Assembly (NCBI GenBank): GCA_014084085.1
Contig: NPFB01000119.1
Location: 53,692 to 117,691, forward strand
DNA from: Hondaea fermentalgiana
Lineage: Eukaryota; Sar; Bigyra; Thraustochytrida; Thraustochytriidae
Direction of reading: 5' to 3'
DNA length: 64,000 nt
Below, piece by piece: positions 29,786-40,356 of the stretch. A model generated the notes under the pieces. That model saw nothing but the letters and a program-made list of their open reading frames with translations, ran no database searches and had not been told where the DNA came from. A program made the translations under genes and the position numbers. Numbering within the stretch: position 1 is the stretch's first letter; each line of letters opens with the position of its first letter.

Positions 29786-32401
29786 TCAGGTGGACGAGGA
29801 AGAGGCGCCTGCGGATTGCGCCAGCAAGGAACTGGTCGGACCTCGCGTCATGAAGGCCTTGAGCGCCGCGTCCTTGGACGTCGGGGACACGAGCGCGCCT
29901 TGCGAGAGCGAGGAATAGTCCTTGGTGTCCTCGAGAAAGGAGTCGACCTGCGCAAAGATGCGAGGACTCCGAAAGCCCGGGCTCGGCAAGTTCATGAGGT
30001 CCGAGTCCATCTTGGACTCGTGGTGGGCCCCGAGCTTGCCGCTAATCGAAAATGAGTTCTTGGGCGAGAGCAGGAACGAACCCTTTGGAGTCATCACAAA
30101 GGAGCTCTTGGGCGTGAGCGTTGCAAGTGGTTTGAGGTCGCGCGGGATCGAGCACGAAGACGAAGACGAGGCGGAGCCGGCAAAGCTCGAGGCGTGCGGA
30201 GCCCCGCCATTATCGAAAGCGCGCGAGTTGAGGCCGGCGAAGCGGAAGTTGCTGCCGGTCAGGCCCGCGCCCCCCATTCCCGCCCACTGGTGCGGCGCAG
30301 AGAGACCACGAGGCGTCTGCAGAGAGGCTTGGAGCAGGTCAAAGTCTTCCTGATTAAGGTTGTTCCCACGAGGGGTGACAGAAATATCCACAAAGGAGGA
30401 CGACTGGTGTGACGGATGGTCTGCCGCAGGCGAGGCCCAGGTCGCCGTCGAGCGGTCCGACTCGTCCTTGACGTGAGCGTCATGGGAGCCAAGGAGACCT
30501 CTGCTCCCGGCGCGCCCGAGGCGCTTGTACTCGCGGTCGACGAGAAAGTCTTGGTAAAAGTCTGTGAACAGCTTGAGGGCAAAGACACTGACATTGTAAG
30601 GGTCAGCAGTTTTGAAGCCATCTGGGTGGCGCTGGGCAAAGTTGGTGAGCTCTGTGCGAAACGAGCCTTGTTGCAAGAGAAAGAGCGCAAAGTGCTCGTA
30701 GGCGTTGAGCACGGCGTCGGCATCCTCGTCCGAGGGATCGTCGGAGCGCACCATGTACTCGTGCACGGCGTACGGGTAGTGCGGGGGCCAGATGAACTGC
30801 AGCTCTTGCCAGTGCACGAGAAAGGTGCACATGCTTTGAGAAAAGTGGGCCATGCGGCTTCCGTTGAGCGAGAATTTGTGCGGGACCAGCGGCTGCGGCA
30901 GACCAACCTGCTTGATGAGCTCGACGAGACGCTTGAAGCGCAGGTCGGCATAGAGGCCCGAAGGCGACGAAAGGTTGGGCAGCGGTGCACCACCACGCTG
31001 TAGCGAAGCGAACTGGGCTTCGTAGTCTGCGGAGCCCTGGTGGTCGAGCGAAATGGAGCCAAGGTCGAGACCATCGGCGCGTGGGTCCCCCAAGAGGTTG
31101 TCCTTGAGCGAGCTGGCACGACGGCGGTCTCCCGCTCCCAAGAGCGGCGGGGCTGGAATGGAGATGGCCTTGGGCCGGCGCTTGAGCGAGGAAGAGGACT
31201 CTGCCCCACTTTGGCCGCCGCGGCTGCGCTTTATTGGCTCGGTGCGCCGGAGAAGGTCCTTTGAATCATGGTTGTGGGCATGCGCGCTGCTCGCACGGGC
31301 GCGGCCACGGGAGCCCGAGGCCGCCCGGCGCGCGAGGGCCTTTGCGGCGGCGGCTTTGCTGGCCTCCTCGTCGATCTGGCGCTGGATCTGGAGCTCGGCC
31401 TCGGCGGCTTCAGAGGCCGAGGAGCCAACGACGCGGCGGCTCTTCTTTTGCACGATGTGGTTGTACTTGCGCCTGCGGCAGTACATTTGCCAGGGCGGGG
31501 ACTGGCACATGGCGAGGACTTTATACTTGGGCAACTCCGCGGGTCCGACGCCGTCCTGGGCTCGCTCGAGCACGTAGGCGCGGAAGACATGGTACATATT
31601 GCGCGTTTTTTTGGACCCAAGAAAGCCGTAGTGCCAGCCCTTGAGGTTGCGGTTGAACTCAAAGAGGGACTGCGCGCGGCCAGGGCGCGGCTTGAGACCG
31701 CTCTCGTGCTGCTGTTGCTGCTGCTTGTTGAGGACAATGTGGTGGCCCTTCATGTAGCAGAACTGCTTTTTGGCCTCGTCCTCCGCGCCGTGCTTGTTGA
31801 TTTGGTCGAGAGTAATGAGGCTGCCGATAGCATGGGGCCTGCTGCCGTCGACGGCGAACTCGCTGCAGGCGATGAGAGCGCTGGCGTTGATCGCGGAGGG
31901 CGCATAGTCGAAGACGACGGCGATGGACTGGCCGCAAAAGCCGTCCTGATGGCCGAAGCCGAGGCAGCAGTTGGGAAAGCAGCGCAGGTTCTTTTGGTCC
32001 TTGGACTTGTTATTGCGCTGGTACGCGAGTTTCCAGGTGGTGCCGGGCTTGAACTCGAGCGAGGCCTCGTCGCCGGTCTTGAGTAGCTGCTGCGCGCTGC
32101 CGATGTTCGCGCCTGCGCCGCCGTGCATATCGGCGTGGTCCTGCAGTGCGCCGAGGCCGCCGTCTTGTGACAGCATCGACGAAGTCCCGAGCCCAACGGG
32201 GGTCCCGGACAGGTCGTCAAGGTCTGCGAGGCCATGCTGGGGGTCCACCATGTGCGGTCCGTGCACGTGCGGCTCGACGCTGTCTGCGTCGCAGCCCACC
32301 TCGTCCTGATACGAGGCCGACATGCTTGAGCCCAGCGAGGACCGCCGGCTGTATGAGGAGACGTTGCTGTTGCTGCTGCCGTTGCCTTGCGTTAGCTCCA
32401 T
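29786..32401 (-). CDS. Unrecognised 871-residue protein, possible regulator
   Basis: 871 codons from ATG 32401. No family was recognised with confidence. The N-terminal ~110 residues are Ser/Asp/Gly-rich. A compact Cys/Trp/aromatic-rich domain spans ~115-320: TTWKLAYQRNN, CFPNCCLGFGHQDGFCGQS, QFCYMKGHHIVLNK plus a poly-Gln run, FNRNLKGWHYGFLGSKKTRN and VLAMCQSPPWQMYCRRRKYN. A very basic Arg/Ala/Ser linker with several possible nuclear signals follows (~320-430), then an alpha-helical domain at ~483-630 (YADLRFKRLVELIKQVGLPQ, FLVHWQELQFIWPPHYPYAV). The Ser-rich C-terminus has a repeated TPKSSF/TPKGSF/SPKNSF phosphosite-like pattern near 780-810. Basic linker, Gln tract and phosphosites suggest a nuclear regulator, but that is inference. 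The frame continues 33 codons upstream through (TGTC)n repeats, treated as leader. Confidence 0.7.
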   Translation of the reverse strand: MELTQGNGSSNSNVSSYSRRSSLGSSMSASYQDEVGCDADSVEPHVHGPHMVDPQHGLADLDDLSGTPVGLGTSSMLSQDGGLGALQDHADMHGGAGANIGSAQQLLKTGDEASLEFKPGTTWKLAYQRNNKSKDQKNLRCFPNCCLGFGHQDGFCGQSIAVVFDYAPSAINASALIACSEFAVDGSRPHAIGSLITLDQINKHGAEDEAKKQFCYMKGHHIVLNKQQQQQHESGLKPRPGRAQSLFEFNRNLKGWHYGFLGSKKTRNMYHVFRAYVLERAQDGVGPAELPKYKVLAMCQSPPWQMYCRRRKYNHIVQKKSRRVVGSSASEAAEAELQIQRQIDEEASKAAAAKALARRAASGSRGRARASSAHAHNHDSKDLLRRTEPIKRSRGGQSGAESSSSLKRRPKAISIPAPPLLGAGDRRRASSLKDNLLGDPRADGLDLGSISLDHQGSADYEAQFASLQRGGAPLPNLSSPSGLYADLRFKRLVELIKQVGLPQPLVPHKFSLNGSRMAHFSQSMCTFLVHWQELQFIWPPHYPYAVHEYMVRSDDPSDEDADAVLNAYEHFALFLLQQGSFRTELTNFAQRHPDGFKTADPYNVSVFALKLFTDFYQDFLVDREYKRLGRAGSRGLLGSHDAHVKDESDRSTATWASPAADHPSHQSSSFVDISVTPRGNNLNQEDFDLLQASLQTPRGLSAPHQWAGMGGAGLTGSNFRFAGLNSRAFDNGGAPHASSFAGSASSSSSCSIPRDLKPLATLTPKSSFVMTPKGSFLLSPKNSFSISGKLGAHHESKMDSDLMNLPSPGFRSPRIFAQVDSFLEDTKDYSSLSQGALVSPTSKDAALKAFMTRGPTSSLLAQSAGASSSST

Positions 32402-32404
32402 CGT

Positions 32405-32424
32405 GCTTTCTTTCTTTCTTTGTT

Positions 32425-32465
<41 letters not shown>

Positions 32466-32467
32466 GC
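32405..32467. repeat. (CTTT)n/(TTTG)n/(TGTC)n microsatellite
   Basis: A compound tetranucleotide tract directly upstream of the ATG at 32401 of the unknown gene. It keeps the reading frame open upstream as DRQTDRQT, which is why the frame looks longer than the likely protein. Confidence 0.9.
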
Positions 32468-32635
32468 TGGGTTCTTCTTTTTCCGCTGCCTCCCTCCCAA
32501 CTGCCCGCTCGGGCTGTGCTGGCCGCGCGGGGCGCAGGGCGCGGTTGGCGCGGGCGCACGGGGGCGCGCTCCTGCGCGGCGCCGCTCCGCTGCCTCGGCC
32601 GTCTCGCTCGTCTGGCAGTTTGCGTTTGCTTTCGC

Positions 32636-32718
32636 TTTCTCGCTTTCTCGCTTTCTCGCTTTCTCGCTTGCTTGCTTGCCTCAAGCGACCGTTCGTTCGT
32701 TCGTTCGTTCGTTGGTGC
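32636..32718. repeat. (CTTTCTCG)n then (CGTT)n tracts
   Basis: Four to five octanucleotide units, a CTTGCTTGC block, then about seven CGTT units ending near 32715. Confidence 0.85.
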
Positions 32719-32860
32719 GTCCCTTCTCTCTCTGCCTCTCTCTCCCTCTGTCTCTGCCTGTCTCTGTGTCGAGGGGCTCCCACCAGCAGGTATGCGATGC
32801 AGCACGCAGGTGAGCGAGCGCGGCCGCCTTGAGCTTGTCTGTTTGTCTCGAGTGGTCGCT

Positions 32861-32918
32861 CGAGGGATCGATGGTCGATCGATCGAACGATCGATCGATC
32901 GATTGATTGCCGGATTGG
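32861..32918. repeat. (ATCG)n tract
   Basis: Runs of GATCGATC interrupted by single substitutions, self-complementary throughout, followed by (GATT)n near 32915-32970. Confidence 0.85.
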
Positions 32919-33161
32919 CTTGGCTGACTGTGATTGATTGGCGATTGATTGACCGTGACCGATTGATTGACGCCGCTCTGGCTGGCCGGCCGCGGTCTTT
33001 CACTCTTCCTTCCCGTCCTCCCTTCCTTCCGCATTTCGCGCTTTCCTCTCCTTCCCCTCCCCTTCCTTCCTTCCCTGCTGCTGCTGGATTCCTACTCCTT
33101 TGCGGACAGCGCGGGCTGCAGCTCGTCGGACGCGCGCCGTCTGCGCTGCTGCTGCGTGCAA

Positions 33162-33162
<1 letters not shown>

Positions 33163-33195
<33 letters not shown>

Positions 33196-33196
33196 A
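33163..33196. repeat. (GCGT)n microsatellite
   Basis: Eight to nine GCGT units in uninterrupted array. Confidence 0.9.
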
Positions 33197-33827
33197 GGCC
33201 GCGGCGCCGAGAGCGACAAGTTGCCTTGTCTCCGCGTCCCTGCTATCTTGCCCCGTTCCTGCAGTGCTTGGGCTCGTCCTGCGCCCGTCGTCCCTTCTCC
33301 GCTCTGCTTTTATCGCCTCGTTTGTTTCTCGGCCACGCGGGATCCGAAACACAAGCGCGCAAGCGCGAGAGGCCGCGGCGCGACGACAAATCAACGCGGC
33401 ACGCAAGCACACCAGCAAGCCAGCAAGCCAGAGAAGCGAGAAAGCGGGAAAGCGAGCGTGGTCTGCGCTTTCCGCGGCCCGCCGGGGTCCTCGTCCTCGG
33501 CGCCGGTGCCGCACAGCCAGCGTCACGTCTCTCTCTCTCTGCAGCTAGCCCCTGCCCCGCCCCGCCCCGCAGCCCCGGCGGCTTCCTCTTCTCTCCTCGC
33601 CTCTCCTCGCCTCTCCTCTCCTCTTTGCCCTCAGGCCGCGCGGGTCTTTCATCCTCCCCCGCATCGCTGTCGAGCGCGGTGCGACACGAGGCGCGCGCGG
33701 GATCCGGCAACAAGCGGCAGCGGGGTGAGTGAAAGACCTGCCGCGCCGGGAGCAGCCGCCGGCCGCTGCGCAGCGGCCGCTGCGGGCGCCACGCGACGCG
33801 CGGATGGACGGCTTGCGGCGGCCAGGG

Positions 33828-33836
33828 CAGCAGCAG

Positions 33837-33879
<43 letters not shown>
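33828..33879. repeat. (CAG)n microsatellite
   Basis: About 16 near-perfect CAG units. No coding frame here is supported, so this is not taken as a poly-Gln gene. Confidence 0.9.
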
Positions 33880-33880
<1 letters not shown>

Positions 33881-34314
33881 CGCCGGCAAGTGGGAAGCTC
33901 GAGGCGAAGTCGAGTCGAGTCGAGTCGGGCGTGGTTCGGTCTCGGAGGTTCGGCCAAGGCAAGCGGGAGCGGGCGCGAGGGCCAGCGATCGCAGGCACTC
34001 GCAGTCTCGCGCGATGATCCAGAGGTAGCAGCAGCGCAGGACACGGACTGTGAGCTAGGAAGCACGCGGCATGTGTCTGCATCTGCTGCTGCAAGCGCGA
34101 GGGCGCCTGCCTGTCGCCGCGATGGTAAGGGGCGCCTGCAGCCGGTGCGGCAGCGGTGGCGGCTGCTTTCTTTTTGCCCACGTGCTTGCGACGGCAAAGC
34201 ACCCCGCAGCGTCCACTGGGGCCCCACGCCCCCCTTCCCGCAGCCGCTAACTCCCCAGCTTTGCCGAGCCAGCCCTCACTCGCCGGAGGTCCGTGGCCGG
34301 TCGATCATTCTTCA

Positions 34315-34440
34315 CAAATGTCAAGTTCAAGCTCGAGTTCAGGTTCAAGGTCGAGTCGAAACTCAAGCTCATGTCCAAGCATAAGTTCAAGCTCAAGCCC
34401 AAGCTCAAGTTCGAGTTCAAGTTCAAGTTCAAGTTCGTCT
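34315..34440. repeat. (AAGTTC)n degenerate hexanucleotide array
   Basis: About 20 units of AAGTTC/AAGCTC/GAGTTC over 125 bp. On the minus strand this reads as Leu-Asn or Glu-Leu repeats and makes spurious frames. Confidence 0.85.
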
Positions 34441-35504
34441 CTCTCGCCTAGCCGCGCGGCTCGTGCCGTCTCGCGCCTGAGGCAGTCTGCTGCTTTGCTG
34501 CGTGCCTGACTGGCTGGTTGGCTTCCAGCCAGGTCTCCCGCCGCGCGTGCTGCGCTGCGGCCGGTCCGCGTCGCGGCGCGGGTTGATCGACCGTTTGCTC
34601 GACCGGTCGATCGCTCGATCATGATCCATCGTGTTTGTCTATTTTTTCACTTGTTGCAAAACCGGCCGGGGCTGCCCGCTGACAATCAGGTCGAGCACCA
34701 GCCCGGACTTGGCTTGGCTGGCCGGCCGGGCCGGCAGCCGCCGGAATTTCGCTCTCCCAGGTAGCAAGTTCAACCAGCCCGCCGGACGGCCAGCTTGGCT
34801 TGCCATTGCTTACTTATTTGCTTGCATTGCGGCTGTCGTTTGCTGTCAGCCGCCAGGACAGACACGAGCTTGAGCTCACGCTCCGATTCTCGTGCGTCCG
34901 GGGCGCCCTCGGAGGCAGAGAGGCAGAGAGGCAGAGAGGAGGACTCCGCAGCTCGCGCTGTGCTCTACGCGGGATAGAGGAACTCGCTGCCGAGGCAAGA
35001 AAGAGCTCGAAGGCGCGGCGGCGATCGATCGATCCCTCGCTGTCTCGCTCGCTGTCTCTGTTCACACAGGCGCGGCGGGTGAGCGAGGTCTTTCGGGTCT
35101 TTCAGCGGGCAGGTCTTTCGGGTCTTTCGCACCGCGTTCCGCCTGCTCCGCGTTGCGCCGGGGCCACAACTTTCACTTTCGATTTTACAGCGACGAGCCC
35201 GCGCCAAGCTAGCGAGGCCTCACAATCACGCCCAGCCGGCCGACCAGCCCCGGCCAACTAACTGCAAGCAGCCATCATCTCTGCCACAGCCAGTGCAGCG
35301 CAGTGCTCCTTACGGCCAATTCGAGGCGCAAGCAGCACAGGGAATCTTTTCTTTCTTTCGAAAAAATGCAGACAAACGAACCTTGAAGGCTTGGTTGGGA
35401 CTTGGGCGAGAGAGAAACTCACATCAAGCCTCGGAAAGAAGGGAGGAGAGAAAGGAAAAGAAGAAAGAAAAATACTCGCCGCGTGCATGATTGGCGCTTC
35501 TTCG

Positions 35505-35680
35505 CGTCGCGTCGCGTCGCGTCGCGTCGCGTCGCGTCGCGTCCGCGTTTTGCCGACCGCTCCATCGATCGAAGGCGACCGCGAGCGAGCCAGCACCCGC
35601 CGCCCGCTAGCCGGACAGACACGGCACGTCGCGCCCGACTCATCGCGTCTCATCGCGTCGCGTCGCGTCGCGTCGCGTCT
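35505..35680. repeat. Two (GCGTC)n pentanucleotide arrays
   Basis: Arrays at about 35505-35545 and 35648-35680 of the same pentamer, 100 bp apart. Confidence 0.85.
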
Positions 35681-36292
35681 GCTGCGGACCCTGGCAACCG
35701 CTGCGGCGGACTCGGAGGAGGGAGCCAAAGTGGCGCGAGGACGCGGCGACGGACCTCGGTCTGGCAGCTGGCCGCGGGCGAGTATCGCTCGCTTGGAGTT
35801 TCTGGCTCGAGCAAGCAGCGCTCGACACGGAGAAGATCAAGGCCGTCATAGACAGCAGCGACTGGTCCCCGCGTCCTCTCCTCGCGTTTGGGCTTTTTGA
35901 CGTGAAGCAGCAGCGCCGCCGGCGGCCAGCACCACCGCAGCGCCGGCACCTGCTGGCTGCAGAAGCGAAAGTTCAAGGCGGGCGGGCCTCTCGCGACGAA
36001 CTTGAAGGCGCCCGTTGCCTGCTTGCTTGGCTGCATGCGGCCACGGATGGTTGGTCGCTCCGCTCCGCACACTTTGCCTCCCTGCTCCGGCAGAGAGGCG
36101 ACAAGCGTCGGAACGCAGCTCCGCGCGTCGGAGCGTCCGGGGGGAATCACGAGTCACGACTTTGGCTCAAAAATGTTACCGCGAGGCCCGTCGACCGACC
36201 GACGCTCGCTGATCGATCGATGGCGCTGGCCGCGGTTCGGGAGACGTCCGTCCTTCCGTCCGCGCGAGGCCGGCCCACGCCTGGTGTAATCT

Positions 36293-36320
36293 GGCCTGGC
36301 CTGGCCTGCCAGGCCAGGCC
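36293..36320. repeat. 12-bp inverted repeat
   Basis: GGCCTGGCCTGG and CCAGGCCAGGCC separated by CCTG form a perfect GC-rich hairpin. No gene boundary is close enough to assign a role. Confidence 0.75.
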
Positions 36321-37689
36321 GTGCGTTCGTTCGTATGTCCGTAAGTGTGTTGCTTTGGATGTCCAAGGCGTGATTTGAGCGGCGTGGTGTGGCTTGAGGA
36401 AAAGTACGGCCGGCCGATCGGCCAGGTGGCTTTTTCGAACTCGCCAAATGCAGCAAACTGCTTCTTCGATCCGTGACGACGTGGGTGGTGGTGACCGCGG
36501 CCGTCGTTCTTGTGACCAATGATTATGGCAACGTCAAGATGGGGCGAATGAAGAGGCCCACTCGATTTGGCACACCGCGACGCTCGTTGCTGTTATTGCC
36601 ATGCTTGGCTGGCATCGTCGAGTCAATACAACCCCCGTGGTCTCCCTCTCACGCGCAGATCTTCTCCCCTTCGCGACGTGGGCCAATAAAAGCGCGAGGG
36701 CTGATGTTGCAAAGGGCCATCGACCACGCGCAAACGATGCCAGCTGCAGATTACTCTTACTTAATGTTAGTCTCGAACCGCTTGATCGAGCGAACACGAC
36801 GGACCCTGAGGAATCCGCCGCTGCTCTGCAAAGCTGGCCGCAATGCTCTGCTCTGTTTGCTCTGCTCTGCTCACTGGCACGCGGCTGCGGCCGTTCTGCC
36901 AAGAACGGTCGACGAGCTGGTCGGACCGCAAGCGGCAGGGGTTGAAAGACACATCGCTGACATCTCTTACGTATGGACGGTTGGGACAGGTCAACCGCCG
37001 CTGCCGCGCACCGCAGCCGCGGAGGAGGAGAGAAAGAAAGACGCGAAAGACCCGACGGGGCTCCTTCCACCATGGCCGCTGCCACAAGCGTCACTTCCTT
37101 CCCATCTCCTCCCCCACCCCCTCTGTTTCGGCTTCCTTGCCTGGGGTGGCCTGTTATCGGCACGGCGAGCTTCGCTGGCTTGAGATGGCTGCCTGCCGAA
37201 GGCTGCTGCGCACCCGTGCCATCATGCAACCAGAGTGGGGGCTGGAGACCACAGAAGCTCGTGTATACGGCCTGCTCGGCGACACTGTGATCGGTGAGGA
37301 GTCAGATGCAGCGGGCAGAAGGTACGCAACGCAAACGTGCGTGGAGTAGTAGCCAGTGTGCACGGACCAGGGTTGGATTTCTCTAGCGTAGCCGATCACG
37401 AGAATACGATCAGGAGAACTTGGGCTCGTCTAGTCACAGTCAGTCAATAGGATTTACGGACTTTCAGCAAACGATGATGGCGAGCAAAGTAGAAAACAAG
37501 GACTGCTCGAGCCAGGCAGAGTTGGTAATTAGGTTAATAATGATAGTCTAAGCCGAACGAAGCTTGTTGAACGCCAACGTCGACCCCGTCTTCCCCATAT
37601 CCCCCCTTTTCTATTTCCTTGTTGTCCCTGTTTGAGAGTAGCCGCCACGGAAACATGTCACCTATTGCAGCTTCTCGCCGGCCTCAAGA

Positions 37690-39717
37690 TTACTGCGGAG
37701 CAGAGGCTGGTGGAACGTGAAGTTCCAGACATACTCGCAAAAGTCGAGCCATGTCAGGAGACAGGCCCGGGATGTGAAGCAAGTCGCGCACAAATCGCTT
37801 GGCAATAATGTCCCCGCTTGTGGATCCCGCAATCTGATCGTCCGAGACCATCAATGACGCTCCTGGTAAAGCCACTGGCGCGCCTGCTGCCATCGGCGCG
37901 CCAGCGACATTTGCGAGTTGGTTCGCTTGTACAAAGGGCTGTGCATGGTTCTGTGCTTGCGGTGGATTTGCGACGCCCATTTGCGTGGGGGGTGCGGGCG
38001 GCGGTGCCGTGGTCGTCGACGTTCCTACTGCAGACGCCGTCGCCTCCGCCGGTTGCGAAATCTTGAATGGCGATGACCAGACGCGCAAGAACTCTTCGTC
38101 TTCGTCCGCACTTACAAGCATGGGTGCAAATTGCGGAACTTTGCCGCTCGCCTGCGGCTTGGAGCCCGTGTATCGGCCCAGCGAGAATTGGTGCGCAGCG
38201 ATGACGCTGCAAGGCATTACCATGAGGGCGTTCGGATTTCGCTTCCAGGCCAACGGGTTCAAATCTGGAAGGAACCATCGCTCAATCTTGCCCGGATCTC
38301 CCTCCTCGCCATACCGCGTAGCAGCAAAGAGATAAGATCCGCACGCAACGAGATGCGTGGCAAAGATACTTGTCTCGAGCACTCGAACGCATTCCCAGGC
38401 GCGATTGTAGACGCGAATGTTAAAGTCAGCCGACGCTGCGACCACCAGATCGCTTGCGGGCTCCGTCTGGGATCTGGCTTGCGCCTTATCGCGCGATGAC
38501 TTTTCTTCTGTCTCATGTTGAGAGGATGCTTGGGGCATGTCAGCATCCCCGTCAGTTGCGTCCGCCGCGCCCTCGTCGGCCTTGACACGGCACAAGGCGC
38601 CCACGAACTCTGTGTTATCCTGGATGACATGCTCTGCTTTTTTCAGCACTGGAGCACCCGAGGCGGCAGACGCAGCCTCCGACGTCCCTTCTGGGGCGGC
38701 AGCGACAGCGACAGCAGGGGCATTCCCGGCGCTCGTCTCCGCGGCGGCCTTGCCTCCCTTCGAGGACGAAGATGAAGAGGATGAAGACGCCGGGGCCGTG
38801 GTTGCAGTTTTCTGTTGCACAGACTTTGCTTCACGCAGGCACTTGGCAATATCCCATACCCGAATGGAGCAGTCATCCGAGCTGCTGACAAGGCGAGCCG
38901 ACTCTGCATCTCCAGCGAGCGACGGCAGCGTGAGCAAGCACAGCACACTATCCTCGTGACCATTGAGCATGAAGAGGCACGACCATGTCGAGGCGTCCCA
39001 GCAGGCAATGGTCGCATCAAGAGAACCAGAAAAGAGCAAATTGCGACCCATCGCGGATTCATTCTCTAGACTTGCCAGAACTTGCACCTCGTGCGTGTGT
39101 GCCTCTTCAATTGTGTATACGACGCTGAGGTCGAACAAGCTCACGAGTACAATGTCGCAACCAGCGCCCGCCACCAGGAGCGAGACCATGCCGTTTGATT
39201 CTTTGGCCTTTGCCGTGAGAGCAGCGCTTGATGACTTAGTCGAGCGCTTGCCTTTTCCTGCCTGTGCAGGAAAGTTAATGCCGCCGCGCATCTCGATGAG
39301 TCCATATACACTGGCGCCTTGTTTGAGCTCGAGACTTGTCACCCTTGCAAAAGAATTCAGGCAGTCCCAGAGGTCAAGATTGCCGGCTTGCGTACCTGTG
39401 CAGAGGAGTGCGCAGCTCCCTCGTGCGCATCGAAAGCAGCGTCGCACGGCTGCGTCAAAATCATCTTCACGCTTTTCGAGCACGAGACACGAGAGCACGT
39501 GCCCGTTCATGGGCACCTCCGCGCGTGCTGGCGTGAGGCTCATTTTCTGTCGCTTGCGGCGGACCTCCGCCTCCTCGCGCTTCTTAATACGCTCCTTCTC
39601 CTCGTCCAGCTTGCGCTTCTCGCGCACCTGCTCGAGCTCCTTGCGTTTGCGCTCAATGTCGTCCAGCTTTTTCTGCTGCTCCATGATGCGTTCCTGGCAC
39701 TTGGCGAGCTCGTCCAT
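37690..39717 (-). CDS. WD40-repeat protein with N-terminal coiled coil
   Basis: 675 codons, ATG at 39717. Residues 1-65 are a highly charged helix (MDELAKCQERIMEQQKKLDD through KKREEAEVRRKRQK), a likely coiled coil. A WD40 propeller follows: repeats at about 80-330 with readable units such as LLFSGSLDATIACWDAST and RLVSSSDDCSIRVWDIAK, an Ala/Ser/Glu-rich insertion at ~335-440, then further blades from DLVVAASADFNIRVYNR. A Pro/Ala/Gln-rich linker precedes a short helical C-terminus. The blade order and spacing recall plant ZFWD-type proteins, but no CCCH finger is visible, so the family stays open. WD40 propellers act as interaction platforms; no partner is inferred. The frame runs 52 codons further upstream without a better start. 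Same strand as ArfGAP, 639 bp away. Confidence 0.7.
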   Translation of the reverse strand: MDELAKCQERIMEQQKKLDDIERKRKELEQVREKRKLDEEKERIKKREEAEVRRKRQKMSLTPARAEVPMNGHVLSCLVLEKREDDFDAAVRRCFRCARGSCALLCTGTQAGNLDLWDCLNSFARVTSLELKQGASVYGLIEMRGGINFPAQAGKGKRSTKSSSAALTAKAKESNGMVSLLVAGAGCDIVLVSLFDLSVVYTIEEAHTHEVQVLASLENESAMGRNLLFSGSLDATIACWDASTWSCLFMLNGHEDSVLCLLTLPSLAGDAESARLVSSSDDCSIRVWDIAKCLREAKSVQQKTATTAPASSSSSSSSSKGGKAAAETSAGNAPAVAVAAAPEGTSEAASAASGAPVLKKAEHVIQDNTEFVGALCRVKADEGAADATDGDADMPQASSQHETEEKSSRDKAQARSQTEPASDLVVAASADFNIRVYNRAWECVRVLETSIFATHLVACGSYLFAATRYGEEGDPGKIERWFLPDLNPLAWKRNPNALMVMPCSVIAAHQFSLGRYTGSKPQASGKVPQFAPMLVSADEDEEFLRVWSSPFKISQPAEATASAVGTSTTTAPPPAPPTQMGVANPPQAQNHAQPFVQANQLANVAGAPMAAGAPVALPGASLMVSDDQIAGSTSGDIIAKRFVRDLLHIPGLSPDMARLLRVCLELHVPPASAPQ

Positions 39718-40356
39718 GGTTCCTGCGCGCCACGCCGGCGCGGACCGCCTGCGCGCCTCTTTCCCGCGCTCACGCTTCTTGCTTGCCAGTGCCTTTCGCC
39801 CGTCTCTCGCGCACAAGCGGCTAGGCCCGCGCGACCTTAGTTTTCCGTACTGTACTTTCTGGACGAAACCCAAAACAAGCGCAAACTCAAGGGTAGTAGG
39901 CCTAGTTCTTTCCTACCGTAAACCATGGATCACGCCAGTGAGGGCACAACACTTATCTCGCCTGTGGTAGCCTACTACACGTTGTGGCCGACCTCTGAGA
40001 CAATGTCGACAAAAACCCAAGCGCTTTTCTTCTTGACCTCTAGGTTTTTTCCAAACGAAATCAGCGCGTGCCACTAGGGGAGCGACCATTCTCAAATATG
40101 ATGAGCCAGCTTCAACGTGAGCATTGGCAGGCTAAAGTGGCCAGACCAGCTCCTTTACCGCGTTCTCGATTGATCTTGCTCCAAAAGCCAAGACTACCAA
40201 GATTGGATGCAAAGCTGACAAATTTCTTCTCGGACAGCCAAAAATGCATCCAAGCCAAGTCGACACACGAAAAAATTATAATAAGCTTGACTGTACTTTT
40301 GGTCAGTGATTTTTCGAGACAAGTAGTTGGAAAATTGCTTGCTAGCGTCGCTCATT
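39718..40356. promoter_or_regulatory. Spacer between the WD40 gene and ArfGAP
   Basis: 639 bp holding the WD40 promoter and the ArfGAP 3' region. TAGGCCTAG lies at 39897-39905, about 180 nt upstream of the WD40 start, matching motifs at 16098 and 44758. An ATTATAATAAG stretch at 40275-40285 lies about 70 nt past the ArfGAP stop. Confidence 0.45.

Larger units (their letters stand above)
32402..37689. other. 5.3-kb repeat-rich spacer with no supported gene
   Basis: This region separates the unknown 871-residue gene (5' end) from the WD40 gene (3' end). It is crowded with simple repeats, listed separately, and with short inverted repeats such as 36293-36320. Long open frames in it are repeat translations. 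The part next to 32402 is probably promoter and leader. Nothing identifies an RNA gene. Confidence 0.5.

Noticed and set aside
32420..34384. 654-codon plus-strand open frame
   Set aside because: Begins in (TGTC)n and consists of translated Cys-Leu-Ser-Val, Asp-Arg and Ala-Cys-Val repeats; no domain.
36473..37183. 236-codon plus-strand open frame
   Set aside because: No recognisable family or periodic structure, and overlapping frames of similar length exist on the other strand.
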